Position numbers and translations under genes: made by a program
Assembly (NCBI RefSeq): GCF_030216305.1
Contig: NZ_JASOKT010000006.1
Span: 1-64,000 of the forward strand
Direction of reading: 5' to 3'
Source of the DNA: Actinotignum timonense
Lineage (GTDB): Bacteria > Actinomycetota > Actinomycetes > Actinomycetales > Actinomycetaceae
DNA length: 64,000 bases
The notes under the pieces: generated by a model
Seen by the model: only the letters and a program-made list of their open reading frames with translations
Told to the model about the DNA's origin: nothing
The model's database searches: none
Shown: positions 1 to 8,593 of the stretch, one piece after another
Numbering within the stretch: position 1 is the stretch's first letter
Layout: each line of letters begins with the position of its first letter

Positions 1-62
1 CGATTGCCAGCCGGAGCGAAAATGCCGGGTGCCGAATTAAGCGACCCCGTGTAGTGAGACAT
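1..62 (-). CDS. Truncated CDS, N-terminus only
   Basis: An ATG at 62 opens a minus-strand frame that runs off the left edge, reading MSHYTGSLNSAPGIFAPAGN. A GGAG lies five bases before the ATG, which supports a real start. Twenty residues are too few to name a family. The long AT-rich region to its right (63-540) would be its promoter region. Confidence 0.5.
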   Translation of the reverse strand, partial: MSHYTGSLNSAPGIFAPAGN

Positions 63-132
63 CTTTTCTCCATTGGTTAGATATACGGATATTTAGGAGC
101 CGGACGCCGTCACATATGTGAAAATTATGAAA

Positions 133-152
133 GTGATACACCCAAGTATCAC
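133..152. promoter_or_regulatory. Inverted repeat GTGATAC-N6-GTATCAC
   Basis: Perfect 7-bp arms separated by six bases, about 70 bp upstream of the truncated gene start at 62. The geometry fits an operator for a dimeric repressor or a MerR-type activator. The regulator is unknown. Confidence 0.45.
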
Positions 153-341
153 CAAAACATAATCAGTAACGCACCGTATCGCCTAAACATTCAAAATCGT
201 AACACAACCATGAATATCCCCTTTGATATTTAGCAATACCTCATCAAATATGCATATACCGCTTTGACCTGGGGCTTTATTGGACGACCCCCAATCGATA
301 GGGGACTTTCCGCCCATCTTGCAGTCTTTATGTAACTCATT

Positions 342-360
342 TTCCACAAAGTGTGTGGAA
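342..360. promoter_or_regulatory. Inverted repeat TTCCACA-N5-TGTGGAA
   Basis: Perfect 7-bp arms with a five-base spacer in the AT-rich region. The half-site TCCACA resembles a DnaA box core but is not a full TTATCCACA box. Confidence 0.35.
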
Positions 361-432
361 CATAACCACCCGCCTGCACATGGACTCGTGAATCATTATT
401 CAATTTGCACATAGCCTCTTTGAGAGAATAAG

Positions 433-448
433 TCTCATAGATATGAGA
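433..448. promoter_or_regulatory. Inverted repeat TCTCATA-N2-TATGAGA
   Basis: Perfect 7-bp arms with a two-base spacer. It could be an operator or a weak hairpin. It has no T-tract, so it is not an obvious terminator for the neighbouring DUF6912 gene. Confidence 0.35.
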
Positions 449-540
449 GAACTATTCGCGCGGTTTTCATAACAAGCGGCTATACATGCAGCATCATCCG
501 ATCAGCATGCACATCCAGACCACATAACCATGTCGGCGCC

Positions 541-1062
541 TTAAACGCTTGCCGCTGCACCCAGTTCGAGGGCTAGATCAAGGCGTTCGGAAACGTCGTA
601 CCAGAGCAAGTCCTCCTCGGCGAGTACCTTGAAAGCGGCCCCGTCGTCAGGCCCTGCCAGCACGTAGGGTTCCATCTCCGGCCCGTCCACGTGGATAGAC
701 ACCACCTCAGCCCAGGAGAGCTCATCAGAAAGCTCAAGGGCCGTGGGTAAATACTCCTCCGGGTTGGCAAGATCCCGGCATTTCTCGGGTGCTACCTCAG
801 CGGCAATCACAACTCGGCGCGGGCGCAGCCCGCCCCGCTCCGGGAGCACTACCCCGAACTGAGGATCGGCCTTCCCGGCGAACATCGCCGAAACGGCACA
901 CAAAGAATCATCCGCGGCCGCGTTGAAAGCAATCGCCTCGAGATAGTCACGATCTTCATCATTCACTTCACGCGCCAGGGCCTCCGTTGCCGCGTGCACC
1001 ACACGCCCGGAAAGCACGGACATCGCAACATCGGCAGGAGTAGCCGGAAGATAAATTCTCAT
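541..1062 (-). CDS. DUF6912-type small acidic protein
   Basis: A 173-residue protein starting MRIYLPATPADVAM. It is soluble and acidic, with no signal peptide or membrane segment. The opening RIYLPAT and the layout resemble the actinobacterial DUF6912 family, whose function is unknown; I assign it from memory of the family. It lies 13 bp downstream of the P-loop ATPase gene on the same strand, so the two are probably co-transcribed with the SAF-domain gene. The ribosome binding site is weak (GACTGGGCGC), which suggests translation depends on read-through from upstream. Confidence 0.6.
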   Translation of the reverse strand: MRIYLPATPADVAMSVLSGRVVHAATEALAREVNDEDRDYLEAIAFNAAADDSLCAVSAMFAGKADPQFGVVLPERGGLRPRRVVIAAEVAPEKCRDLANPEEYLPTALELSDELSWAEVVSIHVDGPEMEPYVLAGPDDGAAFKVLAEEDLLWYDVSERLDLALELGAAASV

Positions 1063-1075
1063 GCGCCCAGTCTAC

Positions 1076-2032
1076 TCACCGCCCCACACCCCGATAGTCC
1101 AGAACAGCACGCGCCAGCCGCCGTACATCCCGACTCACCCTACTGCGAGGGGCTACAGCCACCACGCTGGTGCCGGCTCGTTCGGCCCGTGCGTAGCGAG
1201 CGGCGTCGTCGCCCACCCTTATCACGGCGGGTATCTCACGCTCCCCGAGAAGCGAGGCGAAAGTAACGCAATCCTCCAGACCTGCGCGGGTGACCACCGG
1301 CAAAGCCGCGCGGCCCAACGCCCGGGCCCGCCACCACGCCTCCACTCCGCGGCGCAAACCCACCGGTCCGGCGCGGCAGGCCACCACCACGAGATCCGCG
1401 GCGAGAAGGGCACTAAGCGTCAAGCTATCGCGCTCCCCGCTCACCCCGGCACACCGCTCGCTACTCCGGGCACGCCGGTCTAGCTGATCGCGCCAATCGC
1501 GCTGATTCGAAGCGGAAAATCCGCCTGCCTGAGCGCTGGCTTCGTCGAGAAAAGCGGGAAGTTCCGCGGCGCAATCAACGATGGTGACCTGCGCGAAAGG
1601 TCGGAGCTTATCCCACAGATCGCCAATACCGGGTCCAATCAGCTCATGCCAGCGGCCAGCGCGATTGAGGCCAGGGAGGAAATGTAAAGTGCCACGCGGG
1701 CCGGTGCGCAGTTCCCGCACGTAACGCGGAAGCTGCGTCTCTAGCGCGTCGCCAGCATGCAGGGCGCGGGCCACTCCGATGAGCCCGGCTGGCTCCTCGC
1801 CCAGGTCCACGAGCTGCGCCAAGGACGGGTTGCGGGTATCCGCGTCCACCAGCAACACCGCATGCCGCTCACTCAGCACCCAAGCAAGATCGCGTGCCAG
1901 GGTGGAACGGCCCGGGGCGCCCGCGCTCCCCCAGATAGCCACCAGGAAACCGGGATCAGGATGGGCACGCTCAGCAGGATTCGTGTGCTTCGGGACGCTG
2001 GCACGTTTTCGACGCTCAGGATTCGACCTCAT
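1076..2032 (-). CDS. CpaE/ParA-like P-loop ATPase with atypical Walker A
   Basis: A 318-residue protein with a MinD/ParA/CpaE-type fold: an N-terminal phosphate-binding loop WGSAGAPGRST, the strand-Asp segment VLLVDADTRNPSL, and a later DLVVVAC strand. The usual Lys of the GKST loop is Arg here, a variant I recall in some actinobacterial relatives. Its ATG overlaps the stop of the upstream SAF-domain gene (ATGA), so translation is coupled. CpaE-type ATPases localise pilus assembly machinery, and SAF/CpaB proteins are their usual partners, but no other Tad pilus genes are in the window. A role in envelope organisation is an inference. Confidence 0.65.
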   Translation of the reverse strand: MRSNPERRKRASVPKHTNPAERAHPDPGFLVAIWGSAGAPGRSTLARDLAWVLSERHAVLLVDADTRNPSLAQLVDLGEEPAGLIGVARALHAGDALETQLPRYVRELRTGPRGTLHFLPGLNRAGRWHELIGPGIGDLWDKLRPFAQVTIVDCAAELPAFLDEASAQAGGFSASNQRDWRDQLDRRARSSERCAGVSGERDSLTLSALLAADLVVVACRAGPVGLRRGVEAWWRARALGRAALPVVTRAGLEDCVTFASLLGEREIPAVIRVGDDAARYARAERAGTSVVAVAPRSRVSRDVRRLARAVLDYRGVGR

Positions 2033-2607
2033 TGCACCTCACCTACCAGCGTGAATGACGCGCCCGCCGCGAGCTCCTCAAGCGCAGCCCCGAGCTCGGC
2101 GCGCGGGATATGGACTTCCATCGCCGCCGCGACCGCGAAATGCGTATCACTAGCCGTTCCCGCGAAGATAACCTCCCGGGAAATCAGCCGAGCGGGAGCT
2201 TTTTCGCCGCCGCCACCCGCGGCGGGAAGCGCCCACAGCTGCGCCGGTGCCCCGCGCGCCAGAGCAGTGGGAAGTGCACCGCTGAGCGGCAGCATCGCCA
2301 CCACCCGCTCACCCGACATGCGCAACGCCGACTTTTCGACCAGCTCACCCGGGTAAATCGTGCGCCCAACCGTACCGGCCTGGCCCGCCGGGATATAAGC
2401 ATCGGCCAGTCCGGCCGGTACTTCCACCACGGCCAAAGCCGCCTCGTCCAGCGAGGTACCGGGCACCACCGCCTCGGTTGCCCGATAGACGGGAACGCTC
2501 ACCGGGCCGCGCAGCGCATACCCGCCCGCGAGCGCGCCGGCAGCAATCAACGCCACCCCACCTGCCAGACGCGGATCTTTCCACCGCACCCACGTTTTCT
2601 CACGCAT
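2029..2607 (-). CDS. SAF-domain membrane protein (CpaB/RcpC-like)
   Basis: A 192-residue protein when started at the ATG at 2607. That start has AAAGGA eight bases upstream and reads MREKTWVRWKDPRLAGG. A single membrane segment follows (VALIAAGALAGGYAL). The next part, VYRATEAVVPGTSLDEAALAVVEVP, is the typical opening of a SAF domain as in CpaB/FlgA-like proteins, with PAGQAGTVGRTIYPGELVEKSAL after it. A longer frame to 2727 exists but would run through the 10-bp repeat array and lacks a good ribosome binding site. It overlaps the downstream ATPase gene by four bases. It is probably a periplasm-facing envelope protein. Confidence 0.65.
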   Translation of the reverse strand: MREKTWVRWKDPRLAGGVALIAAGALAGGYALRGPVSVPVYRATEAVVPGTSLDEAALAVVEVPAGLADAYIPAGQAGTVGRTIYPGELVEKSALRMSGERVVAMLPLSGALPTALARGAPAQLWALPAAGGGGEKAPARLISREVIFAGTASDTHFAVAAAMEVHIPRAELGAALEELAAGASFTLVGEVQ

Positions 2608-2620
2608 CCGCCATCCTTTC

Positions 2621-2729
2621 CGATTGACCGCATTTGAGCGAATTTGACCGCACTTGACCGTATTCGGCCGCGAAAACTCGCGACCGGGAGCGATGCGAAG
2701 TGACCGGAAACGACCAGAAATAACCACCC
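2621..2729. repeat. Helically phased 10-bp repeat array
   Basis: From 2624, four consecutive 10-mers read TTGACCGCAT, TTGAGCGAAT, TTGACCGCAC, TTGACCGTAT, followed by a degenerate fifth, TCGGCCGCGA. After about six bases of phase slip, a second set starts at 2680: GCGACCGGGA, GCGATGCGAA, GTGACCGGAA, ACGACCAGAA, ATAACCACCC. The shared core is TGACCG. A 10-bp period places each core on the same helix face. It begins 14 bp upstream of the SAF gene start, so it is likely a multimeric protein-binding site. Confidence 0.65.
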
Positions 2730-2800
2730 CTTTGGCCTCCGGTCACGCCCGCTCGCGCCGTGGAGTCAGTGTGACAGCTAGCGCGCAACTCGCCAAGTCC

Positions 2801-2861
2801 CCATCCACAGCTTGTGGATATCCCGGTCATTCCTTGCCGTTTCTTATATGAGTTATCCACA
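2801..2861. promoter_or_regulatory. DnaA-box-like cluster
   Basis: TTATCCACA at 2853-2861 is a perfect consensus DnaA box. An ATATCCACA on the minus strand (2812-2820) matches 8 of 9, and CCATCCACA at 2801-2809 matches 7 of 9. The latter two form the dyad ATCCACA-GCT-TGTGGAT (2803-2819). There is no dnaA or dnaN nearby, so this is not an obvious oriC. Confidence 0.4.
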
Positions 2862-3019
2862 GGGAAATGAGGCCGGGTGTACCCGGCTGATTAATAGTTG
2901 AGCCACACGGGACATTTAGTCATACCACCACGGTGAGAACCGCGTGCCACCCGCTCTTCATCACGAGCGGAGCACGAGGTTTTCGATCCTGACCGGTAAC
3001 CCCACTGAAGAGGTTCACG

Positions 3020-4024
3020 ATGTCGGCAACGATCAAAGCGCTGTTATCGGCGCTCGCAGGGCTCGCGTCCGCATTTTTCGCGGTCGCGACCGCCCGCTTG
3101 CATGCCCCGCCCGGGAGCGTCGCCCAGCTCACCGGGACTCTCACCGTGGGCGTATGCATCGTCGCGTGCTTGGCATGCGCGCGGCTCACCCTCTGCTATT
3201 GCGCGGTTGCGCGCTTCGCGCGCGGGAAGGACGACGCCGTCACCCGCCTCGCCCGTCGCATCGGCGGGCGCCATTTCCGCGCGGCTCTCACCAGCACTCT
3301 CGCCACTACGCTGGTGGCCATGCCCGGGGCATGGGCCGCGGAGCCAGATTCCGGCAGCGGCGTCGATATTGGCTGGGGCGGTGACTATTCCGCTCTTCTC
3401 ACCTCGCCTTCCCAGGCCAGTCCCGATCCCACCGGGTTGTTCCGCGCGAATCCTGATGAATTACTCGGTGACGTCTCCTATCGGGACGGCGCGGGTGGCT
3501 ACTATTTGCACCCGCCGGCGCTACCTGCGGCCTCGCCTTCGGCTGGGCCTGGCGAACTAAACGCGACGGGTATAGCAGATGCATCGGGCGAAGCGAATGC
3601 ACCGGGTAAAGCGGACGAACCAAAAGAACCGGGTGCGCTGAATGCACCGGAAGAACCGACCGAACCTGCTCAGCCTTCTCTGGCAGCTCAGCCAAGCGAC
3701 CCGGGTAGAGCTCCCACCGAATCGTCACGCCCAACCGCGCGTGGCGCACCCGCACTTTCCCCGACCGAGATTTCACGGCTCGCTGCCCCGCTCCTCAACT
3801 CGGATCCGCAGCCCGCGGAGCTGCCGTGGGCAGCGCCTCCCCCGATTTATATTGTCCAGCTCGGGGACACCCTTTGGGATATTGCCGATACACACCTCGG
3901 GGCCGGAGCGAGCGATGCGGATATTCTCGGCTATACCCACGCCATCGCCGCGGTCAATACCATCGAGGATAGCGACCTCATTTATCCCGGCGAACACTTT
4001 ATTCTTCCGCCAGCGCGGGAGTAA
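3020..4024 (+). CDS. Membrane-anchored LysM-domain protein
   Basis: A 334-residue protein. Residues 1-60 carry two hydrophobic segments, and a third hydrophobic stretch ends in PGAWAAEPD near residue 110, which could be an internal export signal. The middle is low-complexity and rich in Pro, Ala and Glu (for example NAPGKADEPKEPG). The C-terminus (from about residue 280) is one LysM domain, YIVQLGDTLWDIADTHLG to LIYPGEHFILPP, which binds peptidoglycan. GAGG lies upstream of the ATG. It heads a rightward pair with the Rv3235-family gene, an arrangement conserved next to secA in Actinomycetota. Confidence 0.75.
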   Translation: MSATIKALLSALAGLASAFFAVATARLHAPPGSVAQLTGTLTVGVCIVACLACARLTLCYCAVARFARGKDDAVTRLARRIGGRHFRAALTSTLATTLVAMPGAWAAEPDSGSGVDIGWGGDYSALLTSPSQASPDPTGLFRANPDELLGDVSYRDGAGGYYLHPPALPAASPSAGPGELNATGIADASGEANAPGKADEPKEPGALNAPEEPTEPAQPSLAAQPSDPGRAPTESSRPTARGAPALSPTEISRLAAPLLNSDPQPAELPWAAPPPIYIVQLGDTLWDIADTHLGAGASDADILGYTHAIAAVNTIEDSDLIYPGEHFILPPARE

Positions 4025-4115
4025 GAGCCACGCATCTGCTCCCACCACCCATGTTCAGTCCTGCCTCGGTTATCGAGGTTCGTTGCCCTACCCCCACGCA
4101 TCTCAAGGAGATCCC

Positions 4116-5210
4116 ATGTCCACTGCTCCGCATACCGAAAATACCCCCGGTGCTACTGAAACGACGACGCCCGCCCATCCCGAACCGCAGCCCATAACCA
4201 ACGCTGCGGGTCAGGATCTGCCTCCTCCCGAAGAAGCCACCGCGGAGGGCCAGCCGGGTGCGTGTTCCCATCTCGGGGCGGAGGAGCCGGAGATGATTCG
4301 GGTTTCTCGGCTCCCACCTGCACCACCTCCGGTATTTGCACAGCCGGATATGGATGACATTGTGTCCACTCTGGATCAGGTTCAACTCGCGGAAATCACC
4401 CAATATCGCGCGGTCACCCGCCACCCTCCCTTCCCGCCGGCACCCCACGAGGAAGATACCTGCGTGGCAGAAAACGCGCCGCCCGCGCGTGGGCTCGTAG
4501 ACGAGTCCGCGGGTGAGCTCGCAGGCGAGTCTGCGGAGCTACCTGACGCCATGGTTAACGAGCGCCCCGGCACCGACGCGGCCCCCGCAAACAGCGTGGA
4601 TCCCACAAACAGCGTGGAGTTCACAAACGGCATGGAACCCGCCCAAGGCGTGGATCCCATCGATGCCTTTGAGCTAATCGATGATGTTTACCTCACTGAT
4701 GGTGTTGACCCCGCCGGTGACTACCACGCCATCAATGCTGAGAACAGCACCGATACCTACACAGCCATACCGACCGAATCCAAACTCCACCAATGGAACC
4801 GGCTCGCGCTATCCGCCGCGCCCTACCGTGATATGTGGCGTGAGGAGATGGCTACCCTTGATGATCCACTCCCGCCCGAGATCCGGCCACCGCATCGTTT
4901 CGCCGCCGGAATTATTATCTACTCCATTGAGGTGCTGCTGGGCCACCGCGCGCCCGGATATGTACGCCCGCATCTCAGCCCGGAAGTATTTGCCGCGCTG
5001 GTGCGCCGGGCCGGCCTGGCTATGCGTATCAAAGGGAAAGCACCCTGGCTGGGAAACCTGCGGATTTCCACGCTCAAAATAACGCATCCGCGCCCGCGCG
5101 TGGCCGAGGTCATCGCCTGCGTATATTCGGGCGAGCGGACCCATGCGGTTGCCATGCGCATGGAATTCCTCGCGGGGCGCTGGATCGTCGTCGCCCTGGA
5201 AATTGGGTGA
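4116..5210 (+). CDS. Rv3235-family protein
   Basis: A 364-residue protein started at the ATG at 4116, which has AAGGAG six bases upstream. The N-terminal half is acidic and disordered, with a degenerate repeat of NSVDPTNSVEFTNGMEP type. The C-terminal ~150 residues (MATLDDPLPPEIRPPHRFAAGIIIYSIEVLLGHRAPGYVRPHLSPEVFAAL to HAVAMRMEFLAGRWIVVALEIG) match the Rv3235/DUF6459 family found beside secA. The function is unknown. It follows the LysM gene by 91 bp and is convergent with secA. Confidence 0.65.
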   Translation: MSTAPHTENTPGATETTTPAHPEPQPITNAAGQDLPPPEEATAEGQPGACSHLGAEEPEMIRVSRLPPAPPPVFAQPDMDDIVSTLDQVQLAEITQYRAVTRHPPFPPAPHEEDTCVAENAPPARGLVDESAGELAGESAELPDAMVNERPGTDAAPANSVDPTNSVEFTNGMEPAQGVDPIDAFELIDDVYLTDGVDPAGDYHAINAENSTDTYTAIPTESKLHQWNRLALSAAPYRDMWREEMATLDDPLPPEIRPPHRFAAGIIIYSIEVLLGHRAPGYVRPHLSPEVFAALVRRAGLAMRIKGKAPWLGNLRISTLKITHPRPRVAEVIACVYSGERTHAVAMRMEFLAGRWIVVALEIG

Positions 5211-5279
5211 ACGGGCCGCAAGGGCAACAAAAACTATCCCGAAACGCGCACGCAGGGCTATGAGGCCGCAACGCACCCG

Positions 5280-5334
5280 AAACAAAACAAGCGCCGGCCG
5301 CTCACGCAACTATCACGCACGTGACCGGCCGGCA
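5280..5334 (-). terminator. Rho-independent terminator of secA
   Basis: Arms at 5294-5307 and 5321-5334 (GCCGGCCG plus TCACG with one mismatch) form a strong hairpin just past the secA stop. On the minus strand it is followed by a T-rich tract (TTGTTTTGTTT). Confidence 0.7.
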
Positions 5335-5350
5335 CCCATATATCTCAGGT

Positions 5351-8338
5351 CTACCGCCGCCGCTTCTTGTTCTGCTTGGCCGCGGCCCGGCGCTGCGCCC
5401 GGTTACCACCACCAGAACCGCCAGCACCACCCGCGCCGCCCCGGCCCCCGCGCGAACCGCCGCGCGCACCGGTGGTTTCCGTTTCCCCGGAACCGTCCTT
5501 CGCGGCCGAGGAATACGAAACATTCTGCTGGCGCTTCGGCTGCTTAATCCCCAGGGATTCCGCGGTCACGCGCTGGCCCGAGGCACCCTCGGCGCCTTCA
5601 CCCACCGCGGCCTGCAAAGCCCGCTGCTGTTCCGCTTGCACCTGGCGCTGCTTTTCCTCCAGCAACTGGCGCTGCTGTTCCTGGGCGGCACGCAGTGCCT
5701 GCTGGGAGGCAGAAACCTGCTCGGCACTGCCCGCACCGCTGGTGCGAATCGCCACCCCGGGGCCGGCCATACCCGCCGCGGTATTCCCCGCCACGGTCAC
5801 CGGGCCGGTCGCCTGGGCTTCAGCTTCCAGGCGCGCCGCGCGCTCGGAAGGAAGCTCAAACTTGAAGAGGTACCGGACGGTTTCCGACATGATATTGTCA
5901 TTCATCGCCTGGAACATGCGGTAGCCCTCGTCCTTGTATTCGACGAGCGGATCGCGCTGCGCCATGGCGCGCAAGCCAATACCTTCCTTGAGGTAATCCA
6001 TTTCGTAGAGGTGCTCGCGCCACTTGCGGTCCAGCACAGACAGCACGATCTGGCGTTCCAGCTCGCGCATATTTTCCTCGCCGACTTCCGCTTCGCGCTC
6101 CTCGTAATGGGCGTGAATATCATCGGTGAGTTCGCGCTTGAGCGCGGTGCGATCCAGCTGGGAGGGCCCGCCAATTTCGTCGAGGTATTCCTCCGCGGTG
6201 AATCCGGGAGTGTAGTAGCCCTTGAGGTCCGTCCACAGCGCGGAAAGATCCCACGCTTCCTCATTATCATCGGCGGTGTGGGCGCTGACCACGTCATCCA
6301 CCACGAAGTCGAGGAAGCCCTGCACCATAGACTCCATATTTTCGCCCTCGAGGATGGAACGCCGCTCGGTGTACACCACGGTACGCTGGTCGTTCATCAC
6401 GTCGTCGTACTTGAGAACGTTCTTCCGCATTTCCGCGTTCCGCGCCTCATTTTCGGTTTGCGCCCGCGAAACGTTCTTCGACATCTGCTTCGTTTCAATC
6501 GGAGCATCGTCGTCCATCGCGTAGCTGAGCATGCGCCCGGCCATGCCCTGGCCCCACAGGCGTAGCAGGTCATCTTCCAGCGAGAGGTAGAAACGGGATT
6601 CACCCGGGTCACCCTGGCGGCCGCTACGCCCACGCAGCTGATTATCGATACGCCGGGATTCGTGGCGCTCCGAACCGAGCACGTACAGGCCGCCCAATTC
6701 GGCCACTTCTTCGTGTTCGGCCTTGACGGCTTCCTGCTGGCGTGCCAGCTCTTCGGGCCAGGCCGCTTCGTATTCTTCCGGGGTTTCTTCCGGGTCCAGG
6801 CCGCGTGCCGCCAGCGCATCCACCGCGCGATGTTCGGGGTTGCCGCCCAGCATAATGTCGGTACCGCGGCCGGCCATATTGGTGGCCACCGTGACCGCGC
6901 CCTTACGCCCGGCCTCCGCAACCACGCGCGCTTCCCGCTCGTGCTGCTTCGCGTTGAGAACCTGATGCTCGATGCCTTCACGCGCGAGCAAATCGGAGAG
7001 CTCTTCGGAAGCTTCCACCGAGGCGGTACCCACCAGCACCGGCTGGCCCTTTTCGTGGCGTTCCACAATATCTTCCACAACCGCGCGCAGCTTCGCGGCA
7101 CGGGTGGGGTAAATAAGATCCTGTTCGTCCTTGCGGATCATCGGCTTATTCGTGGGGATGGGAACGACGCCGAGCTTATACGTCGAGGCGAATTCCTCAG
7201 CTTCGGTTTCCGCCGTACCCGTCATGCCAGAGAGCTTGTTGTACAGGCGGAAGTAGTTCTGGAGGGTGATCGTGGCCAGAGTCTGGTTCTCCGCCTTGAT
7301 CTCCACGCCTTCCTTGGCTTCAATCGCCTGGTGCATGCCTTCGTTGTAGCGCCGCCCGGGCAGCACGCGCCCGGTGTGTTCGTCCACGATCAGCACTTCG
7401 CCGTTGAGCACCACGTAATCGCGGTCTCGCTCGAAAAGCTCCTTGGCCTTAATTGCATTATTCAGGTAGCCGATGAGCGGAGTATTGAGGGATTCGTACA
7501 GGTTATCGATACCCAGGGCATCTTCCACCTTGTCAATTCCCGCTTCGAGCACACCCACGGTGCGCTTCTTCTCATCCACTTCGTAATCGGTATCCCGGCG
7601 CATACGCAGCACCAGGCGCGCAAATTCGCGATACCACTTATTCGCATCACCTTCGGCCGGGCCGGAAATAATCAGAGGAGTACGCGCTTCGTCAATAAGA
7701 ATGGAATCAACTTCGTCAACGATAACGAAATTATGCCCACGCTGCACCAACTCACTGGTCCGCCACGCCATATTGTCACGCAGGTAATCGAAACCAAATT
7801 CATTATTGGTTCCGTAAGTAATATCCGCATTGTATTGTTCGCGGCGCTGTTCGGGAGTTTGCCCGGTGAGAATACACCCGGTGGTCACCCCGAGGAAGCG
7901 GTAGACGCGCCCCATAAGTTCGGACTGGTAGGAAGCCAGGTAATCATTAACCGTGACCACGTGCACGCCCTCACCGGTGAGCGAGTTGAGGTAGGCGGGC
8001 ATGGTTGCCACGAGCGTTTTACCTTCACCGGTTTTCATTTCGGCAATATTGCCCAGGTGGAGGGCCGCGCCGCCCATCACCTGCACATCATAGGGGCGCT
8101 GACCGATGGTCCGCACCGCCGCTTCACGCACCGTGGCAAAAGCTTCGGGAAGGATAGCATCGAGGGTTTCGCCCTCTTTCAGGCGCTCCTTGAAGCTATC
8201 GGTTTGCGCGCGCAACTCCTCATCACTCATCGCCGAGATATCACTTTCAAGCGCATTGACCTGCGCGGTGATGTTCTTCAGCTTCTTCAGCGTGCGGCCT
8301 TCGCCGGCGCGAAGGATACGATCAATCAAGCGTGCCAC
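5351..8338 (-). CDS. secA: Preprotein translocase ATPase SecA
   Basis: The motor of the Sec pathway: it binds preproteins and drives them through SecYEG using ATP. The 995-residue form starts at a GTG at 8338 with AAGGAG nine bases upstream and reads [20 protein letters not shown], matching the family start; a longer TTG start at 8374 is less likely. Walker A is MKTGEGKT (about residues 101-108), Walker B includes [18 protein letters not shown], and the helicase motif [12 protein letters not shown] is present. The tail is low-complexity, rich in Gln/Ala then Gly/Arg, ends [16 protein letters not shown], and lacks the zinc-binding SEC-C motif. This is the housekeeping SecA1 type. Confidence 0.97.
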   Translation of the reverse strand: MARLIDRILRAGEGRTLKKLKNITAQVNALESDISAMSDEELRAQTDSFKERLKEGETLDAILPEAFATVREAAVRTIGQRPYDVQVMGGAALHLGNIAEMKTGEGKTLVATMPAYLNSLTGEGVHVVTVNDYLASYQSELMGRVYRFLGVTTGCILTGQTPEQRREQYNADITYGTNNEFGFDYLRDNMAWRTSELVQRGHNFVIVDEVDSILIDEARTPLIISGPAEGDANKWYREFARLVLRMRRDTDYEVDEKKRTVGVLEAGIDKVEDALGIDNLYESLNTPLIGYLNNAIKAKELFERDRDYVVLNGEVLIVDEHTGRVLPGRRYNEGMHQAIEAKEGVEIKAENQTLATITLQNYFRLYNKLSGMTGTAETEAEEFASTYKLGVVPIPTNKPMIRKDEQDLIYPTRAAKLRAVVEDIVERHEKGQPVLVGTASVEASEELSDLLAREGIEHQVLNAKQHEREARVVAEAGRKGAVTVATNMAGRGTDIMLGGNPEHRAVDALAARGLDPEETPEEYEAAWPEELARQQEAVKAEHEEVAELGGLYVLGSERHESRRIDNQLRGRSGRQGDPGESRFYLSLEDDLLRLWGQGMAGRMLSYAMDDDAPIETKQMSKNVSRAQTENEARNAEMRKNVLKYDDVMNDQRTVVYTERRSILEGENMESMVQGFLDFVVDDVVSAHTADDNEEAWDLSALWTDLKGYYTPGFTAEEYLDEIGGPSQLDRTALKRELTDDIHAHYEEREAEVGEENMRELERQIVLSVLDRKWREHLYEMDYLKEGIGLRAMAQRDPLVEYKDEGYRMFQAMNDNIMSETVRYLFKFELPSERAARLEAEAQATGPVTVAGNTAAGMAGPGVAIRTSGAGSAEQVSASQQALRAAQEQQRQLLEEKQRQVQAEQQRALQAAVGEGAEGASGQRVTAESLGIKQPKRQQNVSYSSAAKDGSGETETTGARGGSRGGRGGAGGAGGSGGGNRAQRRAAAKQNKKRRR

Positions 8339-8574
8339 TTCGTCGAGCTCCTTACCGTGGGCATACGGATGCAATTGTACGGGGTAGAAGCGCGCCCCGC
8401 CCCACCTCTTTCACCATTAGCTTTGCGTTCTTCATTACGCTCAGTTTTTCACCAGCCTAGTACCAGGTGCTCGCGCGCTTCCCTGCGTGGTTACGAGCAT
8501 AGGTACGACGACGCCGCCACCTCGCCGGCGCGCCCCCTAGGCCGTGCCTGTCAATCTAGACCGTGCGCGCCAAC
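8339..8574. other. secA upstream region
   Basis: A 236-bp gap between the polyprenyl synthase stop and the secA start, both leftward. It holds a copy of the dispersed GTACGACGACGCC element (8506-8519) and the 19-bp tandem repeats (8537-8593). The secA promoter should lie here, but I see no clear -35/-10 pair. Confidence 0.4.
8506..8519. repeat. Dispersed element, partial copy
   Basis: CGACGACGCCGCCA matches the first 14 bases of the 20-bp element seen at 28632, 36291 and 46376. It is preceded by GGTA as at 46372. Confidence 0.45.
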
Positions 8575-8593
8575 CTAAACCGTGCGCGCCACC
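8537..8593. repeat. Three tandem 19-bp repeats at the polyprenyl synthase 3' end
   Basis: Copies at 8537-8555, 8556-8574 and 8575-8593 share the pattern CTARRCCGTGCSYGYCAMY. The rightmost copy contains the last codons and stop (CTA, read as TAG on the minus strand) of the polyprenyl synthase gene, and each other copy again carries CTA at the same place. The gene end has apparently been duplicated twice beyond the stop. Confidence 0.65.

Larger units (their letters stand above)
63..540. other. AT-rich non-coding region with several dyads
   Basis: This 478-bp stretch is clearly AT-richer than its surroundings and holds no convincing gene. It lies between the divergent truncated gene (start at 62) and the 3' end of the DUF6912 gene. 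It contains at least four inverted repeats: CACATATGTG at 111-120, a 7-6-7 dyad at 133-152, a 7-5-7 dyad at 342-360 and a 7-2-7 dyad at 433-448. It may be the regulatory region of the truncated gene. An unrecognised small RNA or the edge of acquired DNA is also possible. Confidence 0.5.
2608..3019. other. Divergent regulatory region
   Basis: A non-coding region between the leftward SAF/ATPase cluster and the rightward LysM gene. The left part (2621-2729) is a 10-bp-period repeat array. The middle (2801-2861) has three DnaA-box-like sequences. The rest up to 3019 holds the leader of the LysM gene. No gene is supported inside it. Confidence 0.6.

Noticed and set aside
2801..2861. Chromosomal replication origin
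   Set aside because: Too few boxes, no AT-rich unwinding element next to them, and no dnaA/dnaN neighbourhood.
2654..3189. Small frames on both strands inside the repeat/DnaA-box region
   Set aside because: No ribosome binding sites and no family resemblance; they arise from GC-rich repeats.
6662..8578. A 638-residue plus-strand frame opposite secA
   Set aside because: Antisense shadow; SecA motifs on the minus strand are unambiguous.
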